A stretch of DNA of 64,000 nt from NCBI GenBank assembly GCA_965204705.1, contig OZ242006.1, positions 2,232,001 through 2,296,000 of the forward strand, written 5' to 3'. Of this stretch, positions 19,363 to 28,960 are shown in pieces. The translations under genes were made by a program, and so were the position numbers. The notes below the pieces were generated by a model. The model worked only from the letters and a program-made list of their open reading frames with translations, did not search any database and was not told the DNA's origin. Source of the DNA: Bin5 sp965204705. GTDB lineage: Bacteria > Chloroflexota > Anaerolineae > Caldilineales > Caldilineaceae. Position 1 is the stretch's first letter, and every line of letters begins with the position of its first letter.

Positions 19363-20700
19363 ATGTCTAATCACAATGGGCGAACGCAACAGGAAAGACG
19401 CAGCACGCTAAACCGGCGTGATTTCCTGCGCAGTGCAAGCGCGTTGGCCGGCCTTGGGCTCCTTGCCGCCTGCGCCCCGGCCGCACAACCCGCCGGCGAT
19501 GGAGGCTCCGACGCGCCGGCAGAGCGGACGCGAGTCCGCTACCTCTCCTGGTGGTTTGAAGAAGGCAATCGCGGCGACACCTGGAACAACTTTGTCGATG
19601 AGTTCAACGAATACCAGGCCGAGATCGAGGTCGTAGCCGAAAACATCCCGTTCGACCAGTACACGACCAAAACGATCGTCGGTGCCCAGTCCGGTCAATT
19701 GGACGGCGACATCGTGATGGCGACGCCCGAACTGGCGCCGCGTCTGATCCAGTCCGACCTGCTCGTCCCGCTTGACGACGTACTGGTGCGCAACAGTATT
19801 ACCGACCTGAGTTCCGCACACGACGCCCTGCGCAAGGACGGCAACCTCTATGGCCTCGATATGGTCACCGTCGCATTCGGCATCCTCTACAACAACGATC
19901 GCTACGATGAAGCGAACATCACGCCCGCCACGACACCGCAGGAATGGGTCGACGTCAGCGCAGCCCTGACCGATCGCGAGAACCAGAAATACGGCTTCTT
20001 CGCAACCCACCTCGTCAGCGAACCCTCAGACTTCTGGTTCCAGTTGGAAGTGTGGTGCATGCCCTACGATGGCATCTGGGCTGAAGGCACGACCCCTCTC
20101 CTGACCTCCGATCCCATCATCCAGGGTCTCAAGCTGTTCAAGCAGATGTATGATGTCGCCATGCCCCAGGGCGCCGACAATCCAACCGGTTACCGGCTCT
20201 TCCAGAACGGCGACGTCGCCCAGGGCCTCTATGTCTCCGCCGCAGTTGGGGCCTTTACCAAGGACGCGCCCGATCTATATCCAAAACTGCGCAGCGCACC
20301 CATCCCCTGGGAGACCAACAAGTCGATTGCCCGCATCCATCCGATGATGATCAACAAGGACTCCGAGGTCGTCGAAGAGTCCATGGAGTTCGTCACCTAC
20401 ATGTACAAGCCGGATAACTACCGCCGCATGGTTGAAGGCTGCCAGGACGTCATTTTCGCGCAGCCGTCGGCCGCAAGACAGGAGTACCTGGATGGCCTGG
20501 AATGGCTGAAACCCGGCTACTTCGGCGTCGACTACGTAACGCCATTCGATATTGTCGGCGACTTCGTCTACAATTTCAATGAGTTCGGTCAAATCGTCAT
20601 TACCAACTTTGCCGATGTGCTCGTCGCCGGCAAGTCGGTTGAGGAAGCAATGGAGACCGCACAGGTGCAGGCTGAGGACCTGGCCGACCGCATCTCATAG
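19363..20700 (+). CDS. Sugar ABC transporter substrate-binding lipoprotein
   Basis: A 445-residue extracytoplasmic solute-binding protein (family 1, maltose/glycerol-phosphate type). A twin-arginine motif (R18-R19, RRDFLR), hydrophobic stretch and lipobox ending at C37 (LAAC) indicate Tat export and lipid anchoring. Body shows 'RVRYLSWWFEEGNRGDTWNNFV', 'IVMATPELAPRLIQSDLLVPL', 'YGLDMVTVAFGILYNNDRYDEA', standard for this class. AAGGAGG stands 9 nt before ATG 19363. First gene of an importer operon with two permeases; no ATPase gene is near, so a shared MsmK/MalK-type ATPase is likely. Confidence 0.93.
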   Translation: MSNHNGRTQQERRSTLNRRDFLRSASALAGLGLLAACAPAAQPAGDGGSDAPAERTRVRYLSWWFEEGNRGDTWNNFVDEFNEYQAEIEVVAENIPFDQYTTKTIVGAQSGQLDGDIVMATPELAPRLIQSDLLVPLDDVLVRNSITDLSSAHDALRKDGNLYGLDMVTVAFGILYNNDRYDEANITPATTPQEWVDVSAALTDRENQKYGFFATHLVSEPSDFWFQLEVWCMPYDGIWAEGTTPLLTSDPIIQGLKLFKQMYDVAMPQGADNPTGYRLFQNGDVAQGLYVSAAVGAFTKDAPDLYPKLRSAPIPWETNKSIARIHPMMINKDSEVVEESMEFVTYMYKPDNYRRMVEGCQDVIFAQPSAARQEYLDGLEWLKPGYFGVDYVTPFDIVGDFVYNFNEFGQIVITNFADVLVAGKSVEEAMETAQVQAEDLADRIS

Positions 20701-20852
20701 TGCATTGTGCGAGGAGGCGATGCGGCCTGAACGATACTGTTCTCCCGCATCCCTCTCGCCTTCCTTTTTCTGGACAGAATGTCTTTCGGCTAACGGAACG
20801 CCTGCCCTGGCAGGCCCAATTCACCTCTCGCTGGAAACCAAGTCATTCCACA

Positions 20853-21803
20853 ATGAGTCAACGAGTCGAAGCAGACGCCCTGGCGGACCGCTCCAGCGGT
20901 ACGAAGGCGCCTCACCCCCTCTTCCGCCGCCGCTATCTCTTGCCCTTCGCACTGGTCCTCCCAATCATCCTTTACGAAGGGCTCCTGATCGTCTATCCCA
21001 TCATCCAGGGCATCTACGGCAGCTTCACGCGCATCGAGCTCGCCTCCAGCGCCGCCACCATCTGGGTGGGCTGGGCCAACTACGAGCGCATGTTCTCCGA
21101 CCCGGCCTTCTGGAAGGTAATCCGCACAACACTCCTGTTTACCGCCCTCGTCATCGTAGTAGCCCTGACCATCGGCCTGCTGACCGCGCTCCTCTTCAAC
21201 CGGCCATTCCGCTTTCGCCCCTTTGCCCGCGGCATGTTGATGATGCCCTGGGCCATCCCCGAAGTCCCCGTCGTCATGATCTTCATCTGGATCCTCAGCC
21301 CCCAGTTCGGCGTCGTAAACATCCTGGCGCGAATGATCCCCGGCGTCACCAAAAACCCGCAGTGGCTGCAGGTACCCGAGCTGGCGATGGGTTGGATGGT
21401 GCTGATCTCGTCCTGGAAGGCCTTCCCCTTCTACAGCCTCGTCATCCTCGCAGCCCTGCAGGCGATTCCCCAGGAACTCTATGAGTCCGCCCGCGTCGAC
21501 GGCGCCAACCGGCTGCAGCTATTCTGGAACATAACCTTACCGGGAATCGGCTCAACGCTCGAGCTCCTGGTCGTCCTTTCCGCAATCTTTTCCTTCAAAC
21601 AGTTCACGATCATCTTCCTCATGACAGGTGGCGGCCCTTCGGGTACAACCGAAACAATCGTAATCCGCATCTTCAATACCGCCTTTCGCTTCTACGACTA
21701 CTCTTATGCCACCGCGCTCGGAGTAGCCGGTTTCATCGTCTCTTTGGCCGTCGCCCTCGTCTTCATTCTGATGCAGGTCCGCCGCACCCAGGAGTCCTCC
21801 TGA
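20853..21803 (+). CDS. Sugar ABC transporter permease (MalF/UgpA type)
   Basis: Inner-membrane permease of about 316 residues with six predicted helices and the EAA loop 'YESARVDGANRLQLFWNITLPG' that contacts the ATPase. Start chosen at ATG 20853 (MSQRVEAD), since upstream residues from GTG 20700 are unlike the family; a GTG overlapping the previous stop exists but gives a 51-residue atypical extension. Second gene of operon 1. Confidence 0.92.
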   Translation: MSQRVEADALADRSSGTKAPHPLFRRRYLLPFALVLPIILYEGLLIVYPIIQGIYGSFTRIELASSAATIWVGWANYERMFSDPAFWKVIRTTLLFTALVIVVALTIGLLTALLFNRPFRFRPFARGMLMMPWAIPEVPVVMIFIWILSPQFGVVNILARMIPGVTKNPQWLQVPELAMGWMVLISSWKAFPFYSLVILAALQAIPQELYESARVDGANRLQLFWNITLPGIGSTLELLVVLSAIFSFKQFTIIFLMTGGGPSGTTETIVIRIFNTAFRFYDYSYATALGVAGFIVSLAVALVFILMQVRRTQESS

Positions 21804-21804
21804 T

Positions 21805-22680
21805 ATGGTTGCCCACGTTGAGGACAACCGCACAGCTGCCCCCAGGTTCCCCGCGCGGCGCCTGCTGAACAGTGCCATCTTCTATCTCACCGTTGCCGTT
21901 GTCTCCCTGATCATCGTCTTCCCGGTCTACTGGATGATGATCAGCACCTTCCAGCCCAGCAAGTACATCCTCCACTTCCCGCCGCCGCTGCTGCCCCAGG
22001 AGCTCTACTTCGATCAGTTCGCCGAACTGTTCAGTGAACACCCGATCGCAAGATGGCTGCGCAACTCCTTCCTCATTGCCGCCATGACCATGCTGCTCTG
22101 CATGGCCCTCTCCGTGCTCGGCGCCTTTGCGCTCTCCAACCTGCGCTGGCCGGGCCGCAACCTCTTCGGCCTTTTCCTGCTGGTAACCCAGATGCTGCCC
22201 GAAGTTCTCATCCTCATTCCGCTTTACATCATCTACCGCCGCCTCAACATGCTCAACAGCATTCCTTCACTGGCCCTGATCGACGCCGCCTTCATTCTGC
22301 CGATCTGCATCTGGATTCTGAAGCAAGTCTTCGACAACGTCCCCCCCGAAGTTCTCGACGCCTCCGTCGTGGACGGCTGCACGGAGCTCGGAGCCCTGTG
22401 GCGCATCGTGCTGCCCCTGTCCGCGCCCGGCCTGGCCGCGGTCGCCGTCGTCGCCTTCTTCTTCGCTTGGAACGAGTACCTCTATGCCGGCATAATGCTC
22501 AGCAGCGGCGATTTCATGCCCGCGTCAGTCGGCCTGTCCACCCTCAAAGCCATCGCCCAAACACCGGTGGAACAGTACATGGCCGCCGGGCTTGTCTTCT
22601 CAGTCTTGCCCGTCGCCTTCTACCTGGCCATGCAGCGATACATCGTATCCGGCCTGACAGCCGGCGCAGTTAAAGGGTAG
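21805..22680 (+). CDS. Sugar ABC transporter permease (MalG/UgpE type)
   Basis: A 291-residue inner-membrane permease, begins 2 nt after the previous stop, with a ribosome site (AGGAG) inside that gene. Carries the EAA loop 'LDASVVDGCTELGALWRIVLPL' region (DGCTELGALWRIVLP), preceded by 'TFQPSKYIL', typical of the second permease in carbohydrate ABC importers. Completes the SBP-permease-permease set of operon 1. Confidence 0.93.
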   Translation: MVAHVEDNRTAAPRFPARRLLNSAIFYLTVAVVSLIIVFPVYWMMISTFQPSKYILHFPPPLLPQELYFDQFAELFSEHPIARWLRNSFLIAAMTMLLCMALSVLGAFALSNLRWPGRNLFGLFLLVTQMLPEVLILIPLYIIYRRLNMLNSIPSLALIDAAFILPICIWILKQVFDNVPPEVLDASVVDGCTELGALWRIVLPLSAPGLAAVAVVAFFFAWNEYLYAGIMLSSGDFMPASVGLSTLKAIAQTPVEQYMAAGLVFSVLPVAFYLAMQRYIVSGLTAGAVKG

Positions 22681-22850
22681 CCGCTCAGAGCCGTCGATCG
22701 CCGCGCCGCCATCGGTCGTCCAGTCCGGACTGGGAATGAAATCTCGTACACCTCTGGTAAAGACTATGCTTAAGCCAACTCGCGCCCCCAAACAACCCAA
22801 TTGCCGTCACCACTGACCACTGACCACTAACCACTAACCACTGTAGTTGC

Positions 22851-22940
22851 CGGTCGGGCCTTCGGCCCTCCCTTGTGCGGGGGGACTCCCCCCGCAACGC
22901 CCCCCCTACACCATGCCACGTTGGCGACGCGGCGCCGGCG
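22851..22940 (+). repeat. Double-hairpin dispersed repeat, copy 2
   Basis: As at 18641, with the second hairpin GCGGGGG-GACTC-CCCCCGC and the same ACACC/TACACCATGCCACGTTGG flank. It is preceded by short GACCACTGACC/ACTAACC iterations that also precede copy 3 in weaker form. Confidence 0.8.
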
Positions 22941-23002
22941 AAATGTCTATGCCACCTGTCACCCATCCACGTCGTGCCGCGAACCCTTCCGCCGTGACCA
23001 CT

Positions 23003-23027
23003 GTAGGGGCAGGCCTCGTGCTTGCCC
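23003..23027 (+). repeat. Single GTAGGGGC hairpin element
   Basis: Stem GGGCAGGC with GCTTGCCC (one G-T wobble), loop CTCGT. Same family as 18796. Confidence 0.8.
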
Positions 23028-23109
23028 ACTTTCACCCAAAAAAATGGATTCCACCACCACCAGAGCTGCAACTCGCCATTCAAGTAGACCAAAAGGAGAA
23101 GAAACCACA

Positions 23110-23826
23110 ATGCAACCTGGCCCCCTCCTCCTCGCCGGCGGCTCCGAATTCGGTGGCCAAATGGCCGACCCCGACCGCCGCAGCATCGAACTCGCCGGCG
23201 GCCTCGACGCCCCCATCGCCATCATCCCCACCGCCGCCGCACCAGACAACAACCACCGCCGCGCCGGCGAAAACGGCCGCCGCTGGTTCTCAAGTCTGGG
23301 CGCGACCAATGTCGAGGTCGTCCCTCTTATCGACCGCGATTCAGCTGCTGAAGAAAAGGTTGTGGAAAAAATCAGAGAGGCAAGTCTGATCTACCTACTC
23401 GGCGGATTCCCCGGCTATCTCTGCGAAACCCTGCGCAACACGCCCGCGTGGCAGGCCATGCTCGCGGCCCGCGCCGCTGGCGCCGTCCTGGCCGGAAGCA
23501 GCGCCGGCGCCATGGTACTCTGCGAACATCTCAACGACCCACGCGGCGAGGGCACCGCATCCGGCCTTGGACTCATCCCCGACGCCATCGTCCTGCCCCA
23601 TCACAACACCTTTGGACAGGGCTGGGCCGACCGCCTGCGCGAACTGCTCCCAAACGCAACACTCGTCGGCATCGACGAAGAAACCGCCATGATCAGCGGT
23701 GACGAATCGCACACCTGGCGCGTCTACGGCGCCGGCGACGTAACCCTCTACCTGCCCGGCCACCCCCTCTCACACCCGCAACGCTACCTCGCCGGACAGG
23801 AGTTCCGCCTCCAACACTCAGACTGA
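23110..23826 (+). CDS. Peptidase S51 / cyanophycinase-like protein
   Basis: A 238-residue protein of the peptidase E (alpha-aspartyl dipeptidase)/cyanophycinase family with a class-I-glutamine-amidotransferase-like fold. The nucleophile elbow 'LAGSSAGAMVLCE' provides the catalytic serine; 'IYLLGGFPGYL' and 'GLGLIPDAIVLPHHNT' (His) match family positions, and 'LVGIDEETAM' the late conserved Glu. Cytoplasmic, no signal. AAAGGAG precedes ATG 23110 at a longish distance; a larger open frame from 22873 is repeat-derived. Likely degrades Asp-containing peptides. Confidence 0.85.
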   Translation: MQPGPLLLAGGSEFGGQMADPDRRSIELAGGLDAPIAIIPTAAAPDNNHRRAGENGRRWFSSLGATNVEVVPLIDRDSAAEEKVVEKIREASLIYLLGGFPGYLCETLRNTPAWQAMLAARAAGAVLAGSSAGAMVLCEHLNDPRGEGTASGLGLIPDAIVLPHHNTFGQGWADRLRELLPNATLVGIDEETAMISGDESHTWRVYGAGDVTLYLPGHPLSHPQRYLAGQEFRLQHSD

Positions 23827-23882
23827 TTCAGGCCCTCGGACGCCCACCGCCACGACCAGCGAAGGGCCCCAGCCGGCGGGCC

Positions 23883-24446
23883 TCAAATGCGCAAAATACG
23901 AAAATCCTCAAACCGAATCCAGTGCTCCTCATCCGGCGGCCCGTTATAGCACTGAATACTGACCTCCTCACTTGCCGCCGCCGGCAGCTCCCCAGTCGCC
24001 GCCGTCCTGAACTCCGCTGCGCCCTCAGGACGGTACTGCGCCTCCCACGACTCAGCATCCACCACCAGTCGCAACCGCACACTCTGCGTCGGCATCGGCT
24101 TGCTGCCCGGAATGACAAACACCTCCCCGTCCACCAGCTCCTTGACCTCCTTGAAAACCGGCTCACCGTCCTGGTACCAGGTAATCCCCGCCTGTTCGTA
24201 CTGCTGCGTCGGCGCAGTGTAATTGGAGATAGTCACCTCAATCGCGTACACGCCCGAGCAGCGGTCCGGCGCCGGCCGTACCAGCGCATTCCGCACCGTG
24301 CCCGCCACACCAGGCTCGACCACGATCTCCAGGCCCCCATCCCGTAACCGCCACCGCTCCGGATTCTCACGCACCCAAAACCAGTCAGCGTCCAATTCAC
24401 CTTCAAACTGCTCGCTGAATATCACCTGTTGTTCGGACTTGCCCAT
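23883..24446 (-). CDS. DUF1349-like concanavalin-fold protein
   Basis: A 187-residue single-domain protein resembling the DUF1349/laminin-G-like beta-sandwich group: 'FWVRENPERWRLRDGGLEI', 'YEQAGITWYQDGEPVFKEVKE', 'RLRLVVDAESWEAQYRP'. These often occur in or beside carbohydrate-active proteins and are thought to bind glycans. No signal peptide. Convergent with the S51 peptidase gene and co-directional with the DUF1961-like gene, both lectin-like folds. Confidence 0.7.
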   Translation of the reverse strand: MGKSEQQVIFSEQFEGELDADWFWVRENPERWRLRDGGLEIVVEPGVAGTVRNALVRPAPDRCSGVYAIEVTISNYTAPTQQYEQAGITWYQDGEPVFKEVKELVDGEVFVIPGSKPMPTQSVRLRLVVDAESWEAQYRPEGAAEFRTAATGELPAAASEEVSIQCYNGPPDEEHWIRFEDFRILRI

Positions 24447-24515
24447 TTACATTGCTCCTTTTGCACTGTATTCCCTGCCAGCCTGGCATCTGCTCGCCAG
24501 GCAGGACTGCTGCCT

Positions 24516-25208
24516 CTACCCTTCCCTGACCAAGGTTACTTCACGTACCACTAGGTTGGCATACTCTCCCACCAGCGGCGCCATCTGCCGCAGCCCAATC
24601 TTCCCTCCCCCCAGCACCGGTCCATAGCTGGCGCCATCGTCGCGCCAGGCGAAGATCGGCAGCTCGTTGATCGAAAACGCCACCTCCGCACCACACTTGA
24701 CAACCTGAATCCGGTATGGGGGCGTTGCACCGGCAACCGGCGGAATTGGATCCGCGCCCTGCGCAACCATATGGAAGCCGTAACTCTTGCGCAAATTACA
24801 GGTGTGAAACGCCCGCTCCTCCGGCCAGCGCCGCCTGAAATAGGAAACATGCAACGCGTTGATGTCCCCATGGTGATACTGCTTGTACTCTCCCGTCCGC
24901 GCCGTCAAAGAAGAATCGAACAGGTCCTCCCCGTTGCGCCCTGTCGCCGCAAAGAACAGAATGCACAGACCCGGTTCCTTCACTGGCCAGAACTCCCATC
25001 CAATGCTTACATCCGCCGGAAACGTCTCCATACACCAGAACACGAAGTTCGACTTCTGGCCCTCCGCCGGATCGCGCAGGTTCTCCATCCGCAACCGTCC
25101 ATTGGGAAAACTGATGCGCGCCTCCCCTTCCGTCCGGAACCCGGCCGTGTCAGATTCGGCCGCAAGCGGGTTACTGTAGATAGTATCCCCAAACTCGAAC
25201 GAGCCCAT
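24516..25208 (-). CDS. DUF1961-like beta-sandwich protein
   Basis: A 230-residue protein like the DUF1961 family (polysaccharide-lyase-like jelly roll): 'MENLRDPAEGQKSNFVFWCMETFP' area (split: NFVFWCMETFP), 'VSIGWEFWPVKEPGLCILFFAATGRNG' area, 'RKSYGFHMVAQGADPIP', 'YRIQVVKCGAEVAFSINELPIF'. Start at ATG 25208 has AAAGGAT; a longer frame from 25325 adds atypical residues. Neighbour on the same strand is another carbohydrate-binding-like fold. Substrate unknown. Confidence 0.7.
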   Translation of the reverse strand: MGSFEFGDTIYSNPLAAESDTAGFRTEGEARISFPNGRLRMENLRDPAEGQKSNFVFWCMETFPADVSIGWEFWPVKEPGLCILFFAATGRNGEDLFDSSLTARTGEYKQYHHGDINALHVSYFRRRWPEERAFHTCNLRKSYGFHMVAQGADPIPPVAGATPPYRIQVVKCGAEVAFSINELPIFAWRDDGASYGPVLGGGKIGLRQMAPLVGEYANLVVREVTLVREG

Positions 25209-25401
25209 GGCTATCCTTTCACGACTCTGTCGCTCTATACAGCAGTGCATCCTACGCGCCCAGAGAAAAAGTGTCAAAGCGCCAAACGGCCATCCAAAGC
25301 GGCAGGGCTGTACGACAAGCTGCAAACTATTTTTCGCGTAGTCATTTCAAGCCACCTTGTCCCTCTCTCCCCATGGCTCCCCCCGGCCTTCTGCAAGCCA
25401 C

Positions 25402-25430
25402 TTGACATCACAATTCACAATCAGTATCCT
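25402..25430 (+). promoter_or_regulatory. Putative promoter of PhyH gene 1
   Basis: -35 TTGACA (25402-25407), 17-nt spacer, -10 TATCCT (25425-25430), about 70 nt before the start. Confidence 0.6.
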
Positions 25431-25503
25431 TGTAACCGTATTTGGCCTCAAACAAATCACGATTAGATGTATCCGGCCCACGACCCTAGGAAAGGAAGTC
25501 CCA

Positions 25504-26547
25504 ATGGCCCAGGAAATCCGCGAGTTCCGCGTCTCAAACGACGCCTTCAACGACCCCCCCGAACTCCAACGCCGCCTCGCCGACGAGGGCTACCTCTTCT
25601 TCAGACAGCTCCAGAACCCCGACAAAATGAGCGAGCTGCGCCGCGTCATGATGACCAAAATCCAGGAAATCGGCTGGCTCCTCCCCGACACCGACCCCTA
25701 CGACGGTATCGCCGACACGACAAAGCAGTGTACCGAAGGCGATCGCGAATACGTCGACGGCTACAGTCAGGTCTACAAACTGGAACCCTTCCACCGCGCC
25801 GGCCACTGGCCCGAAGTTACAAGCATGATCGAAAAGATCATGGGCCGCCCAATCATGCCTCACCCCAATCAGATCGCCCGTCTCTGGTTCCCCAAGTACA
25901 CCGAACATACCACCCCCATGCACCAGGACTTCGTCCACTTCCAGGGCAACTTCGAGACGCTTACAAGTTGGGCCCCCATCGGCGACTGCCCAATCGAGCT
26001 GGGTCCCCTCGCCGTCATTCCTCGATCTCACAAAGTCGGACGCGTGCTCGATCACCACTTCTCCCTGGGCGCCGGCGCCTTGGCCGTCGACGTCGAGGGC
26101 GAGGAAGAGATAGAACCGATCTGGCACTCCACCGACTACGATGTCGGCGACACACTTATCTTCCCCGCCCTCACCATTCATCAGGCCCTGCCCAACTACA
26201 CCGAGGACCGGCTGCGGCTGTCGCTTGACAACCGTTACCAGGCCGTAGGCGACCTGATCGCCGAGCAGATGCTCACCCCCCACAGCCCCAGCGGGCTCGA
26301 ATGGGAAGAGGTCTATGAAGACTGGGAATCCGACGAATACAAATACTACTGGAAAGACTACGACAATCCAGTCGTTGCCCGCGATCTGAGCTTCGGCGAA
26401 AAGGGCTTCGCAGAAGCCGTAGAACTGGCCCGAGCAGGCGACGAACACGCCGTATTCGCCCTGCAACGTACCATCAGATTCGATCCCGATTCCGAAGCCG
26501 CCCAGACCGCCAAGGAAGTGCTGTCCGAAGCCGGCATCGCTGCATAG
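25504..26547 (+). CDS. Phytanoyl-CoA dioxygenase family protein (PhyH 1)
   Basis: A 347-residue Fe(II)/2-oxoglutarate-dependent oxygenase. Metal triad: H140-Q-D142 in 'TTPMHQDFVHF' and H226 in 'LTIHQALPN'; R236/R238 follow as likely 2-oxoglutarate ligand. 'DCPIELGPLAVIPRSH' is the conserved core-strand motif. AAGGAAG precedes ATG 25504. It has an extended N-terminus (about 130 residues) before the HxD motif. The substrate of bacterial PhyH proteins varies widely (lipid, amino acid, natural product) and cannot be assigned here. Own promoter upstream. Confidence 0.9.
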   Translation: MAQEIREFRVSNDAFNDPPELQRRLADEGYLFFRQLQNPDKMSELRRVMMTKIQEIGWLLPDTDPYDGIADTTKQCTEGDREYVDGYSQVYKLEPFHRAGHWPEVTSMIEKIMGRPIMPHPNQIARLWFPKYTEHTTPMHQDFVHFQGNFETLTSWAPIGDCPIELGPLAVIPRSHKVGRVLDHHFSLGAGALAVDVEGEEEIEPIWHSTDYDVGDTLIFPALTIHQALPNYTEDRLRLSLDNRYQAVGDLIAEQMLTPHSPSGLEWEEVYEDWESDEYKYYWKDYDNPVVARDLSFGEKGFAEAVELARAGDEHAVFALQRTIRFDPDSEAAQTAKEVLSEAGIAA

Positions 26548-26765
26548 GCCGAACCAAAAAGGCGGCGAACTCGCTCTCCCGGAAATGGCCTGCTTTTCGC
26601 GCCCGTCTCGCCACCTTGCGCCAACAACCACTGTTCCACACGACTAAAGTCCAACCTGAAGGAGGTGTAGACGCAAGGTCCTGTTCATCCTGATTACGGT
26701 GCCATCCGAGGCCCGTACCACTTCCTGATCTATCTATAATCAAGGACAAGGAGAAGAGGCAGAAA

Positions 26766-28301
26766 ATGACTGGCAACGGACTGAGTAGACGAAGCTTTTT
26801 GAAGGCCTCCGCCGGCGCAGTCGGCGTCGGTTTGATGGCCGCCTGCGCTGCGCCCGGCGCACCAGCCGGTGAAGAGATGGCTGAAGAATCAGGCGGCGAA
26901 TCGGCAGCGATGGACAGGGTGGATGTCCACTGTACCCTCGGCCTCCTCCACCCCACCGAGTGGACCACCCGCTCTGCCGAACACCCCTTGGTCGGCAACG
27001 CAGCACGCATTCTCGCTGAGCGCTTTGAAGAAATCAACCCGGACATCGCCATCGTTTTCGACGAAGCCGGGGATGACGCCTGGCTCACCGCCGCTGTAAG
27101 CTCCGGTGAATCCCCCGACCTGATGGCACGCCTGGACCTCGTGCAACGCGGCTGGTGCGTCCCCATCGATGACTGGCTCGACGCCCCCAGCCCCTACGCA
27201 ATCCAATACGACACCTGGTCCGAAAGCTTCTATCCTTCCATGATGGAGTCCTTGACCTGGTCTGACGGCCTCGACTACTGCGCCCCCATCCGCGCTATCT
27301 GGCCATACCTCGAAGTCGGACTCGCCTGCAACATGGAGATCTTCAACGAGCACGGACTCACCCCGCCTGCCACCTGGACCGAACAGATGGAGGTCTCCCA
27401 GGCCCTTAAGCAAGCCGGCCTTGGCCTCTCCCCCTGGCCCCGCGAAGGCGAGACCGGCAACTGCTGGCCCCTTGCCCTCCAGATCCTCCCCCCCATGATG
27501 CAGGAAGTCTGCATCGATATGGACGCCGACAATGATTTCTTTGTCGGCATCGAAGAAGCTCTGCCCGCACACAAGGCCGAGCTGATCGGCCCCTACACGC
27601 CCATCTACCAGCGCGCTTGGGACGAAATGTACGCCCTCGCGCTGACCTGGGTGGACGGCTTCAACACCACCGATCTCGACCTCCTCTGGCGCGAAGGCTC
27701 GGTCGGCATGCAGTACCGGGCCACTTGGGAATTCGCTACCTTGGCCAACGACCCCAACGTGGACTTCGAGCGCACCTTCGTTCCCTCGCCAATGCCCGCC
27801 GCTGCCGATATCCCACCCACCGTCAGCATGCCTGGCGCAGTCGACCCCAATGACTATACGGCCGGCGACGGTAATGTGCCCGGCGAACACGTGCAGGCCA
27901 TTCGCGGCCCGCAGGACGTTATGCTCAAGTCCTCAACCGAGATGCGCGGCAACCGTGACCAGGTCATCAACTGGTGGCAGTTCATCACCGAGCCCGAGAA
28001 CAACGCCTTCCTCAACAACGAAAATCAGCAGTATATCCCGTCTGCCAGGGATGCCAAGCTCGGACCGTTGTGGTCCACCATCGGCGGATACAAACTTCCC
28101 CTCTACACCTACACCATCGCCTGGTGGGGCATGGGGCTCCTGTGGGACTGGGACTACTTCACCGAGTGGCGGCGCATCTTCGTCGCCTGGGTGATCGGCG
28201 ACATGGACAGAGCCGAATTCTTCGAGCGCCAGCAGCGCTCCTGGGATGAAGGCGTCGCCCGCTACGAAGCCCTGCTCGCCGACCAGGAAGCAGATAGCTA
28301 A
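26766..28301 (+). CDS. Sugar-type ABC transporter substrate-binding lipoprotein (operon 2)
   Basis: A 511-residue solute-binding protein. R8-R9 twin arginine, hydrophobic segment and lipobox with C27 (LMAAC) imply Tat export and lipid anchoring. Rich in Asp, Trp and Tyr; 'AARILAERFEEINPDIAIVFDEAG', 'SPDLMARLDLVQRGWCVPIDDWL' fit family 1 binding proteins, though it is larger than usual. AAGGAGAAGAGGC precedes ATG. A TATAAT box at 26735-26740 lacks a clear -35. First gene of a second importer operon. Confidence 0.9.
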   Translation: MTGNGLSRRSFLKASAGAVGVGLMAACAAPGAPAGEEMAEESGGESAAMDRVDVHCTLGLLHPTEWTTRSAEHPLVGNAARILAERFEEINPDIAIVFDEAGDDAWLTAAVSSGESPDLMARLDLVQRGWCVPIDDWLDAPSPYAIQYDTWSESFYPSMMESLTWSDGLDYCAPIRAIWPYLEVGLACNMEIFNEHGLTPPATWTEQMEVSQALKQAGLGLSPWPREGETGNCWPLALQILPPMMQEVCIDMDADNDFFVGIEEALPAHKAELIGPYTPIYQRAWDEMYALALTWVDGFNTTDLDLLWREGSVGMQYRATWEFATLANDPNVDFERTFVPSPMPAAADIPPTVSMPGAVDPNDYTAGDGNVPGEHVQAIRGPQDVMLKSSTEMRGNRDQVINWWQFITEPENNAFLNNENQQYIPSARDAKLGPLWSTIGGYKLPLYTYTIAWWGMGLLWDWDYFTEWRRIFVAWVIGDMDRAEFFERQQRSWDEGVARYEALLADQEADS

Positions 28302-28382
28302 AGATTTCGCTTTCTTGGTGAGCGGACTGCGGCCCTTCACGCCCGTCCGCTCACCACACTTCCTCCTCCTGCTGCCGCAAAT

Positions 28383-28820
28383 ATGCTACGCAAAATCCGT
28401 TTGGCCGCAGTCGGCCTGCTCCTCCTGATACTCGCTCTTCTTGCCGCGGACTTCATCCTTTCATTGGTGCGGCTCAACAATGTGTTGATTGAGGGCGAGT
28501 TCAACAAGGAAAAGGTCGTCTCAGATGGTGAAGACTCGATTATTCTCACCGTCCGCGTCACCGAAAACGGGAAACCGCGAGTGAATGACACCCTCCAGGC
28601 TTGGCTGCAACCCGGCAATGGCCTCATGATCCCGGAGTGGTCCTACACCGACGAAAACGGCGAAGTCGAAATCACCTTTACCCCCAATCCGGCTACGGCC
28701 TACGACCTCAAGACGGACTCAATTATCAACGTCATCGATATCAACATCGGGCGCTGGCTCGAAGTAGACAAGAGCTTCTCCATTGAAGTGCCAGTCGAGA
28801 TCCCTCTTTCTTCAGACTGA
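28383..28820 (+). CDS. Small membrane-anchored Ig-like protein in ABC operon 2
   Basis: A 145-residue protein with an N-terminal signal-anchor helix (about 5-28, 'LAAVGLLLLILALLAADFIL') and an exposed single beta-sandwich: 'EDSIILTVRVTENGKPRVND' and 'SYTDENGEVEITFTPNPA' resemble invasin/Big-1 type Ig folds, which are surface modules. No lipobox. It sits between the binding protein and the two permeases, which is unusual; it may assist substrate capture near the transporter. Function unknown. Confidence 0.65.
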   Translation: MLRKIRLAAVGLLLLILALLAADFILSLVRLNNVLIEGEFNKEKVVSDGEDSIILTVRVTENGKPRVNDTLQAWLQPGNGLMIPEWSYTDENGEVEITFTPNPATAYDLKTDSIINVIDINIGRWLEVDKSFSIEVPVEIPLSSD

Positions 28821-28960
28821 ATCTGGGCGCGCCAACGGGAAACTCCGGCTGCTGGCTGCGGCCTTAATCATGGACGTAAACTCAGCTCAGTCTGAAAAAG
28901 CGATCCTGGATTTCCTCGTGGATTCGAGGTCCTGCTGTTGGAGAAGTTCAGGGAGATAGC

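Noticed and set aside
18572..19370. Arg/Pro-rich reading frames on both strands
   Set aside because: They are translations of the tandem hairpin repeat and have no independent gene features.
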